From positions 467,065,820 to 467,129,819 of the forward strand of contig NC_134356.1 of NCBI RefSeq assembly GCF_048569485.1: a DNA stretch of 64,000 nt, in the 5' to 3' direction. Made by a program: the position numbers and the translations under genes. The DNA is from Anomaloglossus baeobatrachus. Taxonomy: Eukaryota > Chordata > Amphibia > Anura > Aromobatidae. The notes below the pieces were generated by a model. The model saw only the letters and a program-made list of their open reading frames with translations. It ran no database searches and was not told the origin of the DNA. Position 1 is the stretch's first letter, and each line of letters opens with the position of its first letter. Shown piece after piece: positions 33,427 to 44,507 of the stretch.

Positions 33427-33587
33427 ACTTCCAACGTGTTACTTATTTCAACACCAGAGGCATAGAGAATCAGTAATCTGATGTTACAAGCATCTGGATA
33501 CTGCAGGTTAAATATTACTTGCACACCAGGAATACTTTTTAAGCTTGCACAACCAGTTTTCCAAAGCTTGTCTTAAGAATATTAGAA

Positions 33588-34919
33588 ATGTCCTTCTGTG
33601 ACTGCAAACGAAACAGATCTCTTTACTTCTTCAGGCTTCTGATTTTGGGACTTTTGGTATTGGCTGGCACTATTTTGATCAACTATATGCCTAATCCATG
33701 CACACTGGAAGACCTTGAAGATAAAGTGGGCATTGCCAGGAAACAGCACTGCAGACATGGACTTTATGATGTGCTGAGCCTAAGACCACGAGATCAAGGT
33801 GAGCTTAATTGTTCAAAGATTATTAAAGGGGATTCTGATGCTGTACAACAGGGGCTACAATTGAATGCAGCCTTAAAAGGAAAATACAAGTATTTAAAGG
33901 AGGAGGATTTTATCAATATAACTCATAACTGCCAGCACTTTAAACATTTAAGAAAATATATTACTATTCCTATGAGTGAAGAAGAAGAAGACTTTCCTAT
34001 TGCATATTCCATGGTAGTTCATGAGAAAATTGATATGTTTGAACGACTTTTAAGAGCCATTTATGCCTCTCAAAATATTTATTGCGTCCATGTGGATGAA
34101 AAGTCTACGGAACAGTTCAAGGTTGCCGTGCAAGCCATCATCTCGTGCTTTGATAATGTGTTCATGACCTCGAAACGAGTAAGAGTGGTATATGCATCAT
34201 GGTCAAGAGTACAGGCTGATATTAACTGTATGGAGGATCTTCTGAAAAGCAATGTTCCTTGGAAGTACTTGCTGAATACTTGTGGGACAGACTTCCCATT
34301 GAAGACAAATGCTGAGATTGTGAGAGCTCTCAAAACTTTAAATGGCAAAAATAGCATGGAATCGGAGAAGCCATCACAAGCCAAACAGGGACGCTGGAGA
34401 TATCATCATGAGGTTCACGATGATCACATTTCAGGGACCAAATCTGAAAAACTTCCCCCACCAATTAAGACTCCCATGTTTACGGGAAATGCCTACATTG
34501 TGGTAAGCAGGGACTTTGTAAAGCACATATTTGAAGACTCAGAGGCACAACAACTCATCGAATGGGTCAAAGATACTTATAGTCCAGATGAACATCTCTG
34601 GGCTACATTAAACCGAATGCCCGGGGTTCCCGGCTCATTTCCTCCCAATAACAAATATGAACTTTCAGACATGAATGCAATGGCTAGAATGGTGAAATGG
34701 TCATACAATGATGGGGAAATACATAAAGGAGCTGCCTATCCTCCTTGTACGGGAACTTATAGAAGAGCTGTATGTGTATATGGTGCAGGAGATCTGAGCT
34801 GGATACTTAAGCAACATCATTTTCTGGCCAACAAATTTGATCCAGAGGTAGATAACATTGCTATATATTGTATGGAGGAATATTTAAGACATAAAACAAT
34901 ATTTAAAAGAACTTTATAG
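33588..34919 (+). CDS. gcnt3: Core 2/core 4 beta-1,6-GlcNAc transferase, GCNT3-like
   Basis: This 443-residue type II Golgi membrane enzyme would add beta-1,6-GlcNAc to mucin O-glycans, making core 2 or core 4 branches. It has a short cytoplasmic tail (about 1-10), one transmembrane anchor (about 11-32, [20 protein letters not shown]), a stem, and a GT14 catalytic domain. Visible family blocks are [87 protein letters not shown] (Glu335 matches the catalytic Glu) and [11 protein letters not shown]. The family cysteines are present, with N-glycosylation sites at Asn74 and Asn110. The C terminus ([10 protein letters not shown]...EEYLRHK) resembles GCNT3 more than GCNT1. Length matches human GCNT3 (438). 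The coding region has one exon, as in the family, and the frame is intact. An amphibian-specific paralogue is possible. Confidence 0.95.
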   Translation: MSFCDCKRNRSLYFFRLLILGLLVLAGTILINYMPNPCTLEDLEDKVGIARKQHCRHGLYDVLSLRPRDQGELNCSKIIKGDSDAVQQGLQLNAALKGKYKYLKEEDFINITHNCQHFKHLRKYITIPMSEEEEDFPIAYSMVVHEKIDMFERLLRAIYASQNIYCVHVDEKSTEQFKVAVQAIISCFDNVFMTSKRVRVVYASWSRVQADINCMEDLLKSNVPWKYLLNTCGTDFPLKTNAEIVRALKTLNGKNSMESEKPSQAKQGRWRYHHEVHDDHISGTKSEKLPPPIKTPMFTGNAYIVVSRDFVKHIFEDSEAQQLIEWVKDTYSPDEHLWATLNRMPGVPGSFPPNNKYELSDMNAMARMVKWSYNDGEIHKGAAYPPCTGTYRRAVCVYGAGDLSWILKQHHFLANKFDPEVDNIAIYCMEEYLRHKTIFKRTL

Positions 34920-35063
34920 TGTTCATGCAAGTCTAAAGATAAATTATTTCATAGCAGACATTACATTCTGTAATCTAATGCATTTGTGTGCACATTGTTC
35001 ACCTGTTTTTATGTTGGACAGTTTAATTATCTACCAAATACACTTGTTTATCTTGTTTTCTGT

Positions 35064-35097
35064 AATAAAAGAAATACTATGTTTCATATAAAATAAA
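35064..35097 (+). terminator. Polyadenylation signals of the GCNT3-like gene
   Basis: AATAAA hexamers at 35064-35069 and 35092-35097, about 150-180 nt after the stop codon. A third lies at 35338-35343 and would give a longer 3' end. Which one is used cannot be told from sequence. Confidence 0.55.
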
Positions 35098-35518
35098 TAT
35101 TTTTACAGAGTAAAATGGTTTAATGTACTAGAGACACAAATATTGGATAATATGTATATTTATAACTATGGAAAACCATATCTATCTCTTTCTGACTCCA
35201 GTGATGAAATGTCCAATACTACGTATTCCCAGAAATATTACACCACGGAGTTACCGCATATGTCTAAGGAGACATTTATACATACAGTATATGTTCATTT
35301 TGATGGAATATTTTCTGGTTTGTTTTGGATCGTGTTTAATAAACAATATGTAGTATCAGTTTAGTTCAACTGATGTTTGATGTTAATGAAAATAACCTGC
35401 TCTCCCCAATATCAGAGATACATGACTTAAAATGAATCATGTTTGAAACAACGTCATAACAAATGTAATAACTATTCATAGGAAAGGGGGATTTTTGCTA
35501 AGATGGGGATATCTCTAA

Positions 35519-36077
35519 AGCCTGCTTTACACGTTGCAATTTCGCATACAATATCGTATGCGATTTGCAACGCCCCCATCGTATGTGGGGCTTGTTCAAT
35601 TTGTTGAACGTGCCGCACAAACAATTAACCCCCGTCACATGTACTTACCTTCCATACGACCTCGCTGTGGGCGGCGAACGTCCACTTCCTGGAGTGGGAG
35701 GGACGTTCGGCGTCACATCGACGTCATGCGGCAGCCGGCCAATAGAAGCGGAGGGGCGGAGCTGAGCGGGACATAAACATCCCACCCACCTCCTTCCTTC
35801 CGCATTGCTGGCCGGGAGCCGCAGGACATAGGTAAGATCTGTTCATCGTTCCCGGGGTGTCACACACTGCGATGTGTACTACCCCGGGTACGATGAACAA
35901 TCTGACGTGCAATTCTAGAGAAAGGTACGATGTGTATGCGATGAACGTTTTAACGTTCAATCGCAATCGCACGTACCTGTCACACACTGCAATGTACTTA
36001 CAATGCCGGATGTGCGTCACTTACGACGTGACCCCGCCAACACATTGTAAGATACATTGCAGCGTGTAAAGCGGGCT
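35519..36077. mobile_element. Harbinger-like MITE, copy 3
   Basis: The left end AGCCTGCTTTACACG and the inverse of the right end AGCCCGCTTTACACGC match. Flanks are TAA and TTA. The CpG-rich centre includes GGAGGGGCGGAGCTGAGCGG and a CCGGGGTGTCACACACTGCG box. It lies 600 bp downstream of the GCNT3-like gene. Confidence 0.68.
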
Positions 36078-36079
36078 TT

Positions 36080-36427
36080 ATTCACAACTTAACTTCTAGA
36101 TTGATGGAAGTCCCACACCAATCGTTAGAACTAGGGATAAATGGACCCATGGATGTTCGGGTTCGCCGAGTTTTGTCAAACTATAGTTAAAAGTTCAGTT
36201 CGTTACCCAAATTTGACTCCTAACCCCATAAATGTCAATGGGGACCCAAATGTAAGTGCTGTAAAATAGCTGTAAAATGTTCGTAGTTATGGTTTAGGGG
36301 CTACAAAAAGAATCAAATTGACAGGTAAGAGCAGGACAATTGCCCTGCAAACAAATATGCATAGGGAAATTATTCAAAAGGGTTAGCAATAATGATTAAA
36401 TAGGAAGTAAATCAATAATTTAAAAAT
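36080..36427. other. Spacer with hAT-like old repeat, no gene
   Basis: 36135-36330 has GGTTCGCCGAGTTTTGTC and GTGCTGTAAAATAGCTGTAA, resembling old non-autonomous hAT sequences such as 26095-26300. Nothing else was seen. Confidence 0.35.
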
Positions 36428-37108
36428 TATGAGTGCCCCCCACAGAGTCATAATTTTAAAAGTGCCGCCACAGATCCTGTTTTTGGAGTGCCCCACAGAG
36501 CCTTGGGCAGAGTGCCCACACACATCTTGTTTTCAGAGTAACCCTATAGAGCCTGGTGCAGAGTACCCCCAAAGAGCCTGGTGCAGAATGCCCCCACAGA
36601 GTCTGTTTTCGAAGTAACCCTATAAAGCCTGGTGCAGAGTACCCCCACAGAGACTGTTTTCAGAGTAACCCTATACTGCCTGGTGCAGAGTGCCCCCACA
36701 GAGACTGTTTTCAGAGTAACCCTACATAGCCTGGAGAAGAGTGGCCCCACAGAGACTGTTTTCAGAGTAACTCTATTGAGCTTGGTGCAGAGTGCATCCA
36801 GAGACCCTAGTGCAGAATGCCCCCACAGAGCCTGTTTTCAGAGTTCCCCCACAGAGCCAAAATGTTAAGGGTTCCCCATTAGGCATTTTATTAGAGAGCC
36901 TGGTTCGTAGTGCCAGCACAGAGCCTTTTTTCTAGAGTACCGTTGCAGAGTCTGCTGCACAGTGCCCCCACAGTGCCAAAATGTTAAGAGTGCCGCCACA
37001 GAGCCTTTTTTCAGAGAAACCCTACAGAGCATTTTTTAAGAGTACCCCCACAGAGCCTTGTTCATAGTACCCACAGAGAGCCTTTTTTTAAGAGTACCTC
37101 CACGAAGC
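36428..37108 (+). repeat. 51-bp tandem array of CCCACAGAG units
   Basis: The best-preserved part repeats GAGACTGTTTTCAGAGTAAC and GCCTGGTGCAGAGTGCCCCC at 51-bp spacing (36652, 36703, 36754). Each unit is itself two related halves of about 25 bp. Towards both ends the units drift and AAAATGTTAAGAGTGCC variants appear. No coding function. Confidence 0.85.
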
Positions 37109-40100
37109 ATTGTAACCCCTTCACTCCCGGATGACTTCCCGGTTTTCTTTTTCATTTTTTCTTCCCTTCTTCCGAGAGCCAAAACCTTTTTATTTTTCCA
37201 TCAATATTGCCATATGAGGGGTAATTTTTTTGTGGGACGAGTTGTAATTTTGAATAAAACCATTAGTTTTCCCATATAATGTACTGGAAAACACCAAAAC
37301 ATTCCAATGTGGTGAAATTGTAAAAAAAGTTCAATTGCATGATTGTTTGGGTTCTTCTAATGAGTGAATTAAAGAGGATCTTCACCAGTTTTAGCAAATT
37401 AAAAACTGGCTGTCATGGAATAGTGGCTGCAAAGATGAAAAACAAACCTAGTTTTCTTTTTATCTTTCAATTTCCTCTCTTAATTACAGAAATATCAGCT
37501 TGGTAAGTTTAGGGTATAATTAATGATAAAACAAACTAGGCGTTAGCAGAGATTTTTCCCTGGGGGCGTGTAGTTTTACTCTACAGTACCTGATGTTGAC
37601 CTTTTGTCAAGGGTCACAGCCTGAGAGATTACACAGATATCTCAACACTGTCACCGTTTGTCACGAACAGCACTCCACTGCCTCCAATAGTCAGCATAAT
37701 ATGCAATCAACTGATGAGTAATGGACAAAGCCACAGCTGCTTTCACTGCTAGGTCAATAATCAGGAACTTAGACTAAGCATATAGTATACACACAACCAA
37801 TTCCAGTGCCTAGACGCTCCACAATAACCCAAGAAAAGTTATTAGCTGACACCACTAAACGTTTATCCAGGCTGATTGGAAACCTGTTACAGGTTACATA
37901 GGGCTTCAGGGATGCGGTTTATAGAGCAAGAGTAACAAAGCTATTACATTTTATATATTAATCTGAAAAGTAGGCAGTGTTTATAAAAATATACAAATCA
38001 TGTTACAATGGGGACCAAACAATACAGTATATACAACTATATAGAATAAAAGGGATAAACCAAAGAAAAGTATTTGACCTGTGGTTGCAGGGGTGACAAA
38101 ATCCTCTTTTTGGAGGGATGCTCTCCTTTTAGAAAATGTGTAACAATCCTAAAACGAAGCATAACTTCCTGCTTTGAACAAAGCATTAACCCAAACTTCT
38201 CTTTATAGTAAAGTGTTACGTGGCAAGGGCGGCTCAAAGAATTGATCAATTATTGGCTAAAAATCTCATTTTGTATTATAGGAGAGATGGAATAAATCTG
38301 TGTATTTGCACTTTTTATATGATACATGCCACTCTCAGATCGTGCTGGCTCTCTTTTCCATATTACAGCGCAGTAGCTCCCATATACTTCCCCTTGGTGA
38401 CCTCAGAAGGGGCTGGTAAAAGGATGTGGCTTCAGTTTCTAGCAAATTATGAGATCCCAAACTTTCTGTTTATCTTTGCCCCTAGAGGTCCCAGGCAAAA
38501 GATATAGTGGTCATGTTTCCTATCACGGTTTTACCTTTCTACAGAAATGAAATATGGCAATGAATAGCATCATCTATCTGACCGATATTAATTTGGAGCT
38601 CATAGACAGGTCTCACAGTAATGTAACAAATATGCATGTCATGCCTTTGTGATCACAATGCTGAAAACATGTCTACCATATCTATAGGATCTACTCTTTC
38701 CACAAAAACCCAAATATTCATAACTTGGCTCAGGTCCGAAAAGTCTGACTACATTCATTTTGAAGTCCAGCAGAGCTGACTCCAGAGGTGATACATTTGA
38801 GGCTTCTCAAGCTCTGGATACACAAACCCCAGACCCCTTGTCTAATTTCCAGAAGATATACCAGTTTAATTATCTGTCCACATCAGGGGTTTTCTAGCTG
38901 AACGGGGGCCAGATGTAACATTTGCTTTCTCTTTCTTCCTCAGTTATCATTAATCCCATATGTCTAATTTTGAGGTGGATATTTGCCCTCTCCAGAGACA
39001 GAGATTGATGTGTTTTATTTATTTTTTATTTATTTATTTTACTCACTTATATAGTACTATTAATTTCACGATGCTTTACAGGCATCATGATCACTGATGC
39101 CATTGGGCTCATAATCTAAATCCTCTATCAATCTGATTTTCTGATTTTGAAGTGTGGGAGGAAACCGGAGCATGAGCAGTTGTCATGCTGCTTCCACTTA
39201 TTACATCTCATGTATAGTCACTGTTTCACCTGCCCACCATCTGTTACAGCGTTTATTATTGGCTGCAGTGAGACTGCCAGCATGCCACCATCTCTGATTG
39301 ATTACCCTCACAGAGTCTAGCTTGGTACCCTAATGGAGTGTAAAAATAAATAAAAAAAATGATGTAGGGTCCCCCATATATTGATACCCAGCGCAGATAC
39401 AGCAGATGGTTGCAGGCTGCAGCCGCCAGCAATGCACATTATCTTGGCTGTGTATCAAAATATGAGAGACCCCATATAGCTTTTTTTTACATTTTTTAAT
39501 AAATAATTTTTAAAAAAACGACATGTGGCCCTCCCCAATTTTGATACTCAGCCAAAATAAAGCTGACAGCTGGGGGATGGTATATTCAGGCTGAGGAGGC
39601 CCATGGTTATTGGGCCCCCAGCCTAAAAATATCAGCCTGCAGCTGCCCATAGTATTTGCTTCCATTAGATGTGACCTAGGGTGTCTATGACTACTAAACA
39701 GAAAAATCCTTTAATAAAAAGCACGCTCTTTCTTCCATTTATTAACCCACAAAAGACCCAAGTCCGGCATAATCCAGACCAAAACGTCCTATGATGATCC
39801 CGACTCTGCCACATACTGAAGTCGCAGAGTGCAGGCTGCGGCTTTAGGCAGACAGTGACTGAGCTGTGACATCATTGAGTTTACCTGCGGTCACAGCTGG
39901 AGGTTCCCATGGTAACCCACCTGTGATCGCAGGTAAACTCACCTCAGGGGAACTGATTGAACTCAATGAGACCTGCATCTCTTGGCAGATAACCATGTTT
40001 TTTGCCAAGAGATGAAGATTGGTGCTGGAATTTATGCACCAAATTCCTGTACAACACTGCATCTCATGGCAAAAAGAAATGCATCAAAGGCGCATACCAG

Positions 40101-40212
40101 TAAAAAACAAAAAGTCATTTATAAACAAAATCTAAAAATGTAAATAATCTATTTTTTGGTGCAGGTAGACTTTTATAAATGTGGGGTGAAAATATGTGAA
40201 TGCTGCCTTCAA

Positions 40213-40636
40213 GGGAATCTGTCACCAGGCTTTTGATATTTAATCTGAGAGGGTCATGATGTAGAGGTTGAGATTCTGATTCCAATGATGGTCACTTACT
40301 AGGCTGCTTGCTATCATTTTGATAAAATTACCGTTTTATTTGCTGAATACCGAGGTCTGTATAACCCCACCCACATGAATGATTCTAAGTTTTATGTGTA
40401 CACAGTACATTGGCAAAAGATAGTAGAAGTGGGGACATAGTTATAACGAGCAGGTGGACTACATGGCAGGAGAAAACAAGTCCTGTAGTGATCATCTCCT
40501 GCTGATTAAACACTGACTTTACTGAAACTACAACATGCAGCCCAGTGAATGATACATTGCTGGAATCAGGGTCTCTATCCCTAAATCATGCTACTCTTAG
40601 ATTATATAGCAAAAACTTGCTGACAGTTTCCCTTTA
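40213..40636. mobile_element. MITE with AAGGGAATCTGTCACCAGG ends, copy in B
   Basis: Counterpart of 24353-24716 with the same inverted ends. It is about 60 bp longer because it keeps a TTGCTGAATACCGAGGTCTG segment that copy A has lost. Confidence 0.65.
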
Positions 40637-40655
40637 AGATTTGTGACAGAATTAA

Positions 40656-41215
40656 GGGTGGCTTTGCACACTACGACATAGCAGGTGCGATGTCGGTGGG
40701 GTCAAATCGAAAGTGACGCACATCCGGCGTCACTTGCGATGTCGTAGTGTGTAAAACCTTTTTGATACAATGAACGAGCACAAAAGCATCATTATCGTAT
40801 CATCGGTGTATTCTCCGACATTTCCATAATGCCGGTGCAGCGACAGGTACAATGTTGTTCCTCGTTCCTGCGGCAGCACACATCGCTGTGTGTAAAGCCG
40901 CAGGAGCGATGAACATCAAATTACCTGCGTCCCGGCTGCTATGAGAAGGAAGGAGGTGGGCGGGATGTTTACATCCTGCTCATCTCCGCCCCTCCGTTGC
41001 TATTGGCCGACTGCCGTGTGACGTCGCTGTGACGCCGCACGGCCCGCACCCTTAGGAAGGAGGCGGTTCGCCGGCCAGAGCGACGTCGCAGGACAGGTGA
41101 GTGCATGTGAAGCTACAGCAGCTATCACAAGATATCACACGTACGACGGGGGCGGGGACTATCGCACTCGATATCGCAGCATCGACATGCGATGTCGTAA
41201 TGTGCAAAGCCCGCC
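40656..41215. mobile_element. Harbinger-like MITE, copy 4
   Basis: Ends GGGTGGCTTTGCACAC and the inverse GGCGGGCTTTGCACAT, flanked by TAA on both sides (40653-40655 and 41216-41218). It is absent from duplication copy A, giving an empty-site comparison inside this window. Confidence 0.75.
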
Positions 41216-41218
41216 TAA

Positions 41219-41412
41219 GACCTCGTCACACACAGAGAATGAGATAAATCTTTGGCAGATCTGTGGTTGCAGTGAAATCATGGACATATTGTTCCATTTG
41301 TACACAGCCACAAACCTGGCACTGATTGTCCACAATTTCACTGCAACCACAGATCTGCCACAGATCTGCCACAGATCTGCCACAAATGTATCTCTGTGTG
41401 TGACAGGGCCTT
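41219..41412. mobile_element. Small MITE with CACACACAGAG ends
   Basis: TCACACACAGAGA near the left end mirrors TCTCTGTGTGTGA near the right. Inside, GGCAGATCTGTGGTTGCAGT mirrors ACTGCAACCACAGATCTGCC, and three tandem GCCACAGATCT units follow. It is absent from copy A. Confidence 0.65.
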
Positions 41413-41506
41413 AAGGCAATTTCCCTTATTAAGACTGGTGAGACCTACAACATAAAATCATGCTACAAATTAGGCCTCATTCAGAAATCCATGATTATTC
41501 TCAAAT

Positions 41507-41514
41507 GTAAAAAC
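41507..41514 (+). repeat. hAT target-site duplication, left
   Basis: GTAAAAAC matches GTAAAAAT at 57035-57042 in seven of eight positions. The empty site is preserved in copy A as GTAAAAACACAG (about 24828). Confidence 0.8.
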
Positions 41515-41950
41515 TAGAGTTGAGCGCAGTTCGTGGTTCGAGGTTCTCCAGTTCGCGGCTCAAGTGATTTTGGGGGCTGTTCTAGATAGAACTAGAACTC
41601 GAGCTTTTTGCTAAAGCTCGATAGTTCTAGATACGTTCGAGAACGGTTCTAGCAGCAAATAGACCAGCTAATTACTAGCTGGCTTTCCGCTGTAATAGTG
41701 TAAGTCACTCTGTGACTCACACTATTATGAAATTTCAGTGTATAGTGTGCGGGAACAGCGCATTCAGATCACTGCTGTATGGATAATGGCGATCGCCATT
41801 TTTTTTCCTTGTCTTCCTTCCCTAAGCGCGCGCGTGTAGTGGGGCGGGCCAGCATGTCAGCCAAACCTAGACACCCACACAGCTAAGTGGACTTTTAGCC
41901 AGAGAAGCAACGGCATGTGTGATAGGATGTCCATGTCACATGTCCCTGCA

Positions 41951-41959
41951 TTATAAAAA
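41951..41959 (+). promoter_or_regulatory. TATA-like box of the hAT element
   Basis: TTATAAAAA about 440 bp inside the left end. Transcription starting near 41985 would run through the 136-bp repeats before reaching the transposase, unless they are spliced out. Confidence 0.4.
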
Positions 41960-42307
41960 CGGACATTTTCCTCCAGCAGGCCATTATCTCTTCTGCGTCC
42001 TTGGTGTCAGTCACCGCTGGCGCAGCGCCTAGCTCCGATACCGCTGTGTACGCTCTATACACAGCACTGTAAAGCATAGGGATAGCACTTTCTATCAGTC
42101 CTTTTAAGGGCTAATACCGCCAGGGTCAGAGCCATAGGTGACAGGTCCGTGAAAACAGAGTTTAACAGCTACACAAGATGACAGTGTCTGTGTAGCTAAG
42201 GTCAGGGATTTCCTCACTGCATTTCCCCATTAGGAAGGATAGAAAGGCATGCTTCCTTTCCTCTACCCAGAGACCCACAACCCTGGCACTGTACCCTCCT
42301 GCCCTTT

Positions 42308-43442
42308 GCACACTCAAACTTATTGTTACTAAGCCATTATACTAGCAAACACTGAGTGAACTTATTGGCATCCTAAACGTGGCTGTTGGACTTTTGTATT
42401 GTCCCACTAGTGCAAAGATATTTGCAGCACGTCTGCCTGCATTGCACACTCAAACTGATAGTTACTAAGCCATTATACTAGCAAACACTGAGTGAACTTA
42501 GTGTCATCCTAAACGTGGCTGTTGGACTTCTGTATTAACCCACTAGTGCAAAGATATTTGCAGCACGTCTGCCTGCATTGCACACTCAAACTGATAGTTA
42601 CTAAGCCATTATACTAGCAAACACTGAGTGAACTTAGTGTCATCCTAAACGTGGCTGTTGGACTTCTGTATAGTCCCAGTAGTGCACAGATATTTGCAGC
42701 ACGTCTGCCTGCATTGCACACTCAAACTCATTGTTACTAAGCCATTATACTAGCAAACACTGAGTGAACTTAGTGGCATCATAATTGTGGCTGTTGGACT
42801 TCTGTATTGTCCCACAAGTGCAAAGATATTTGCAGCACCTCTGCCTGCATTGCACACTCAAACTCATTGTTACTAAGCCATTATACTAGCAAACACTGAG
42901 TGAAATTAGTGGCATCCGAAACGTGGCTGTTGGACTTCTGTATTGTCCCACAAGTGCAAAGATATTTGCAGCACCTCTGCCTGCATTGCACACTCAAACT
43001 CATTGTTACTAAGCCATTATACTAGCAAACACTGAGTGAACTTAGTGGCATCCGAAACGTGGCTGTTGGACTTCTGTATTGTCCCACAAGTGCAAAGATA
43101 TTTGCAGCACGTCTGCCTGCATTGCACACTCCAACTGATAGTTACTAAGCCATTATACTAGCAAACACTGAGTGAACTTTGTGGCATCCTAAACGTGGCT
43201 GTTGGACTTCTGTATAGTCCCAGTAGTGCACAGATATTTGCAGCACGTCTGCCTGCATTGCACACTCAAACTCATTGTTACTAAGCCATTATACTAGCAA
43301 ACACTGAGTGAACTTAGTGGCATCCTAAACGTGGCTGTTGGACTTCTGTATTGTCCCACAAGTGCAAAGATATTTGCAGCACGTCTGCCTGCATTGCACA
43401 CTCAAACTCATTGTTACTAAGCCATTATACTAGCAAACACTG
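42308..43442 (+). repeat. 136-bp tandem array in the hAT leader
   Basis: CACTCAAACT recurs at 42311, 42447, 42583, 42719, 42855, 42991, 43127, 43263 and 43399, exactly 136 bp apart each time. That makes eight full units and one partial without indels. Units differ by few substitutions (for example CTGATAG versus CTCATTG), suggesting recent homogenisation. The array ends about 120 bp before the first ORF. Confidence 0.93.
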
Positions 43443-43565
43443 CTGCCAGTTTAAGGGCCGTAGTTGCATTGTCAGTGATAATTTTTGTTGTTTATTCTGC
43501 TGTTAAAAAAGATAGACCACTGCTGCAATCTACACCACCTCTCAATTTTTACTACCACATTTTAA

Positions 43566-44495
43566 GTGCACAATCTTGTCGCAATCAAAATGAGTGGCAA
43601 AATGACAGAGGCTGGTGGAAAGGGTAAGAGGCGTGTTGGAAAAGGAAAAAAAGGGTTTGTCCGTGGGGAAGGTGGCAAAGCTCCATTAACATTTGCTGAA
43701 GATAGACCATCTTCCAGCAAAAGTAAGATGTCTACTACTTACCGTGGACAATCCGATGTGCTCCCTTTTTTACGGACACGGACAACTGGAACAAAGGTAG
43801 ATGATGGCCAAAAAAGGAAAATGCTTGAATGGATCTCAAGTGGTCCAACAAGTGCCCTCTCCGCCACCTCAACTACCGCATCCAAAAAACACCAGTCCTC
43901 TGAGTTGTCATCCCAATCAATCTTGCTTTGTCCCAGCTCTGAAGTCTCCATCCGCCCTGCACAGTATGGTGGAACTGAGATGGCTGAGTCTGCAGAGCTG
44001 TTCAGTCACACTATAGCCTGGGAATCAGAGGTCTGCTCTCAAGCTACAGTGAGTACAGACCAGGAAATGGTCTGCAGTGATGCCCAAAACCTTTGTGACT
44101 CTGATTCAGGCTGTGAGGACCCAGTTTCTGAGCATAATGTTGACCCTTTTTCACCAACTGTAACACCTGTTATTATAGACAATGAGGAACATACTGATGA
44201 CGATGAGACGCAGATACCAGATTGGGATGACAACTTAAATATTCGGTCAGGGCAAGAAGAGGCTCGGTCTGAGGGTGAGGGGAGTGCAAACACTTCAATT
44301 GATGAGGAAGTTCTAGATCCCACCTACTGTCAACCCACAGTCAGGCACTCGAGGAGGTCAACAGAGGTGGTGGAGGAGGATGCAACTGATGACGAAGTTA
44401 CCTTGCGCCTTCCTGGACAGAGTCGGAGTACTGGTAGCACGTCTACAACTGCATCCTCAGCCACCACTCTGCCTCTGAGCACTAGTCGGGGTTGA
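43566..44495 (+). CDS. hAT element N-terminal ORF, acidic and Ser-rich
   Basis: 309 residues. It opens with a basic Gly/Lys stretch (GKGKRRVGKGKKG, about 17-31), then Ser/Thr-rich and strongly acidic segments (DNEEHTDDDETQIPDWDD, EEDATDDEVT). No known domain was recognised and it looks largely disordered. It is in the same frame as the BED ORF that begins at 44508, separated by one TGA at 44493 and four codons. Either it is the N-terminal part of one transposase closed by a single stop, or a separate leader protein. It could alternatively start at the internal Met (43590). Confidence 0.6.
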   Translation: MHNLVAIKMSGKMTEAGGKGKRRVGKGKKGFVRGEGGKAPLTFAEDRPSSSKSKMSTTYRGQSDVLPFLRTRTTGTKVDDGQKRKMLEWISSGPTSALSATSTTASKKHQSSELSSQSILLCPSSEVSIRPAQYGGTEMAESAELFSHTIAWESEVCSQATVSTDQEMVCSDAQNLCDSDSGCEDPVSEHNVDPFSPTVTPVIIDNEEHTDDDETQIPDWDDNLNIRSGQEEARSEGEGSANTSIDEEVLDPTYCQPTVRHSRRSTEVVEEDATDDEVTLRLPGQSRSTGSTSTTASSATTLPLSTSRG

Positions 44496-44507
44496 TCAAC
44501 AGGTCAC

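Larger units (their letters stand above)
37361..41506 (+). repeat. 4-kb duplicated segment, copy B (left part)
   Basis: Collinear with 21516 to about 24846. It resumes at 57043-57720 after the hAT insertion. Copy B carries a Harbinger-like MITE (40656-41215) and a small MITE (41219-41412) that copy A lacks, so those inserted after the duplication. Spacing between copies is about 15.8 kb, and the GCNT3-like gene lies between them. Confidence 0.85.

Noticed and set aside
33588-34919. GCNT1 or GCNT4 identity for the glycosyltransferase
   Set aside because: The stretches [22 protein letters not shown] and [10 protein letters not shown] with EEYLRHK are closer to GCNT3 as I remember these proteins. 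A phylogeny would settle it.
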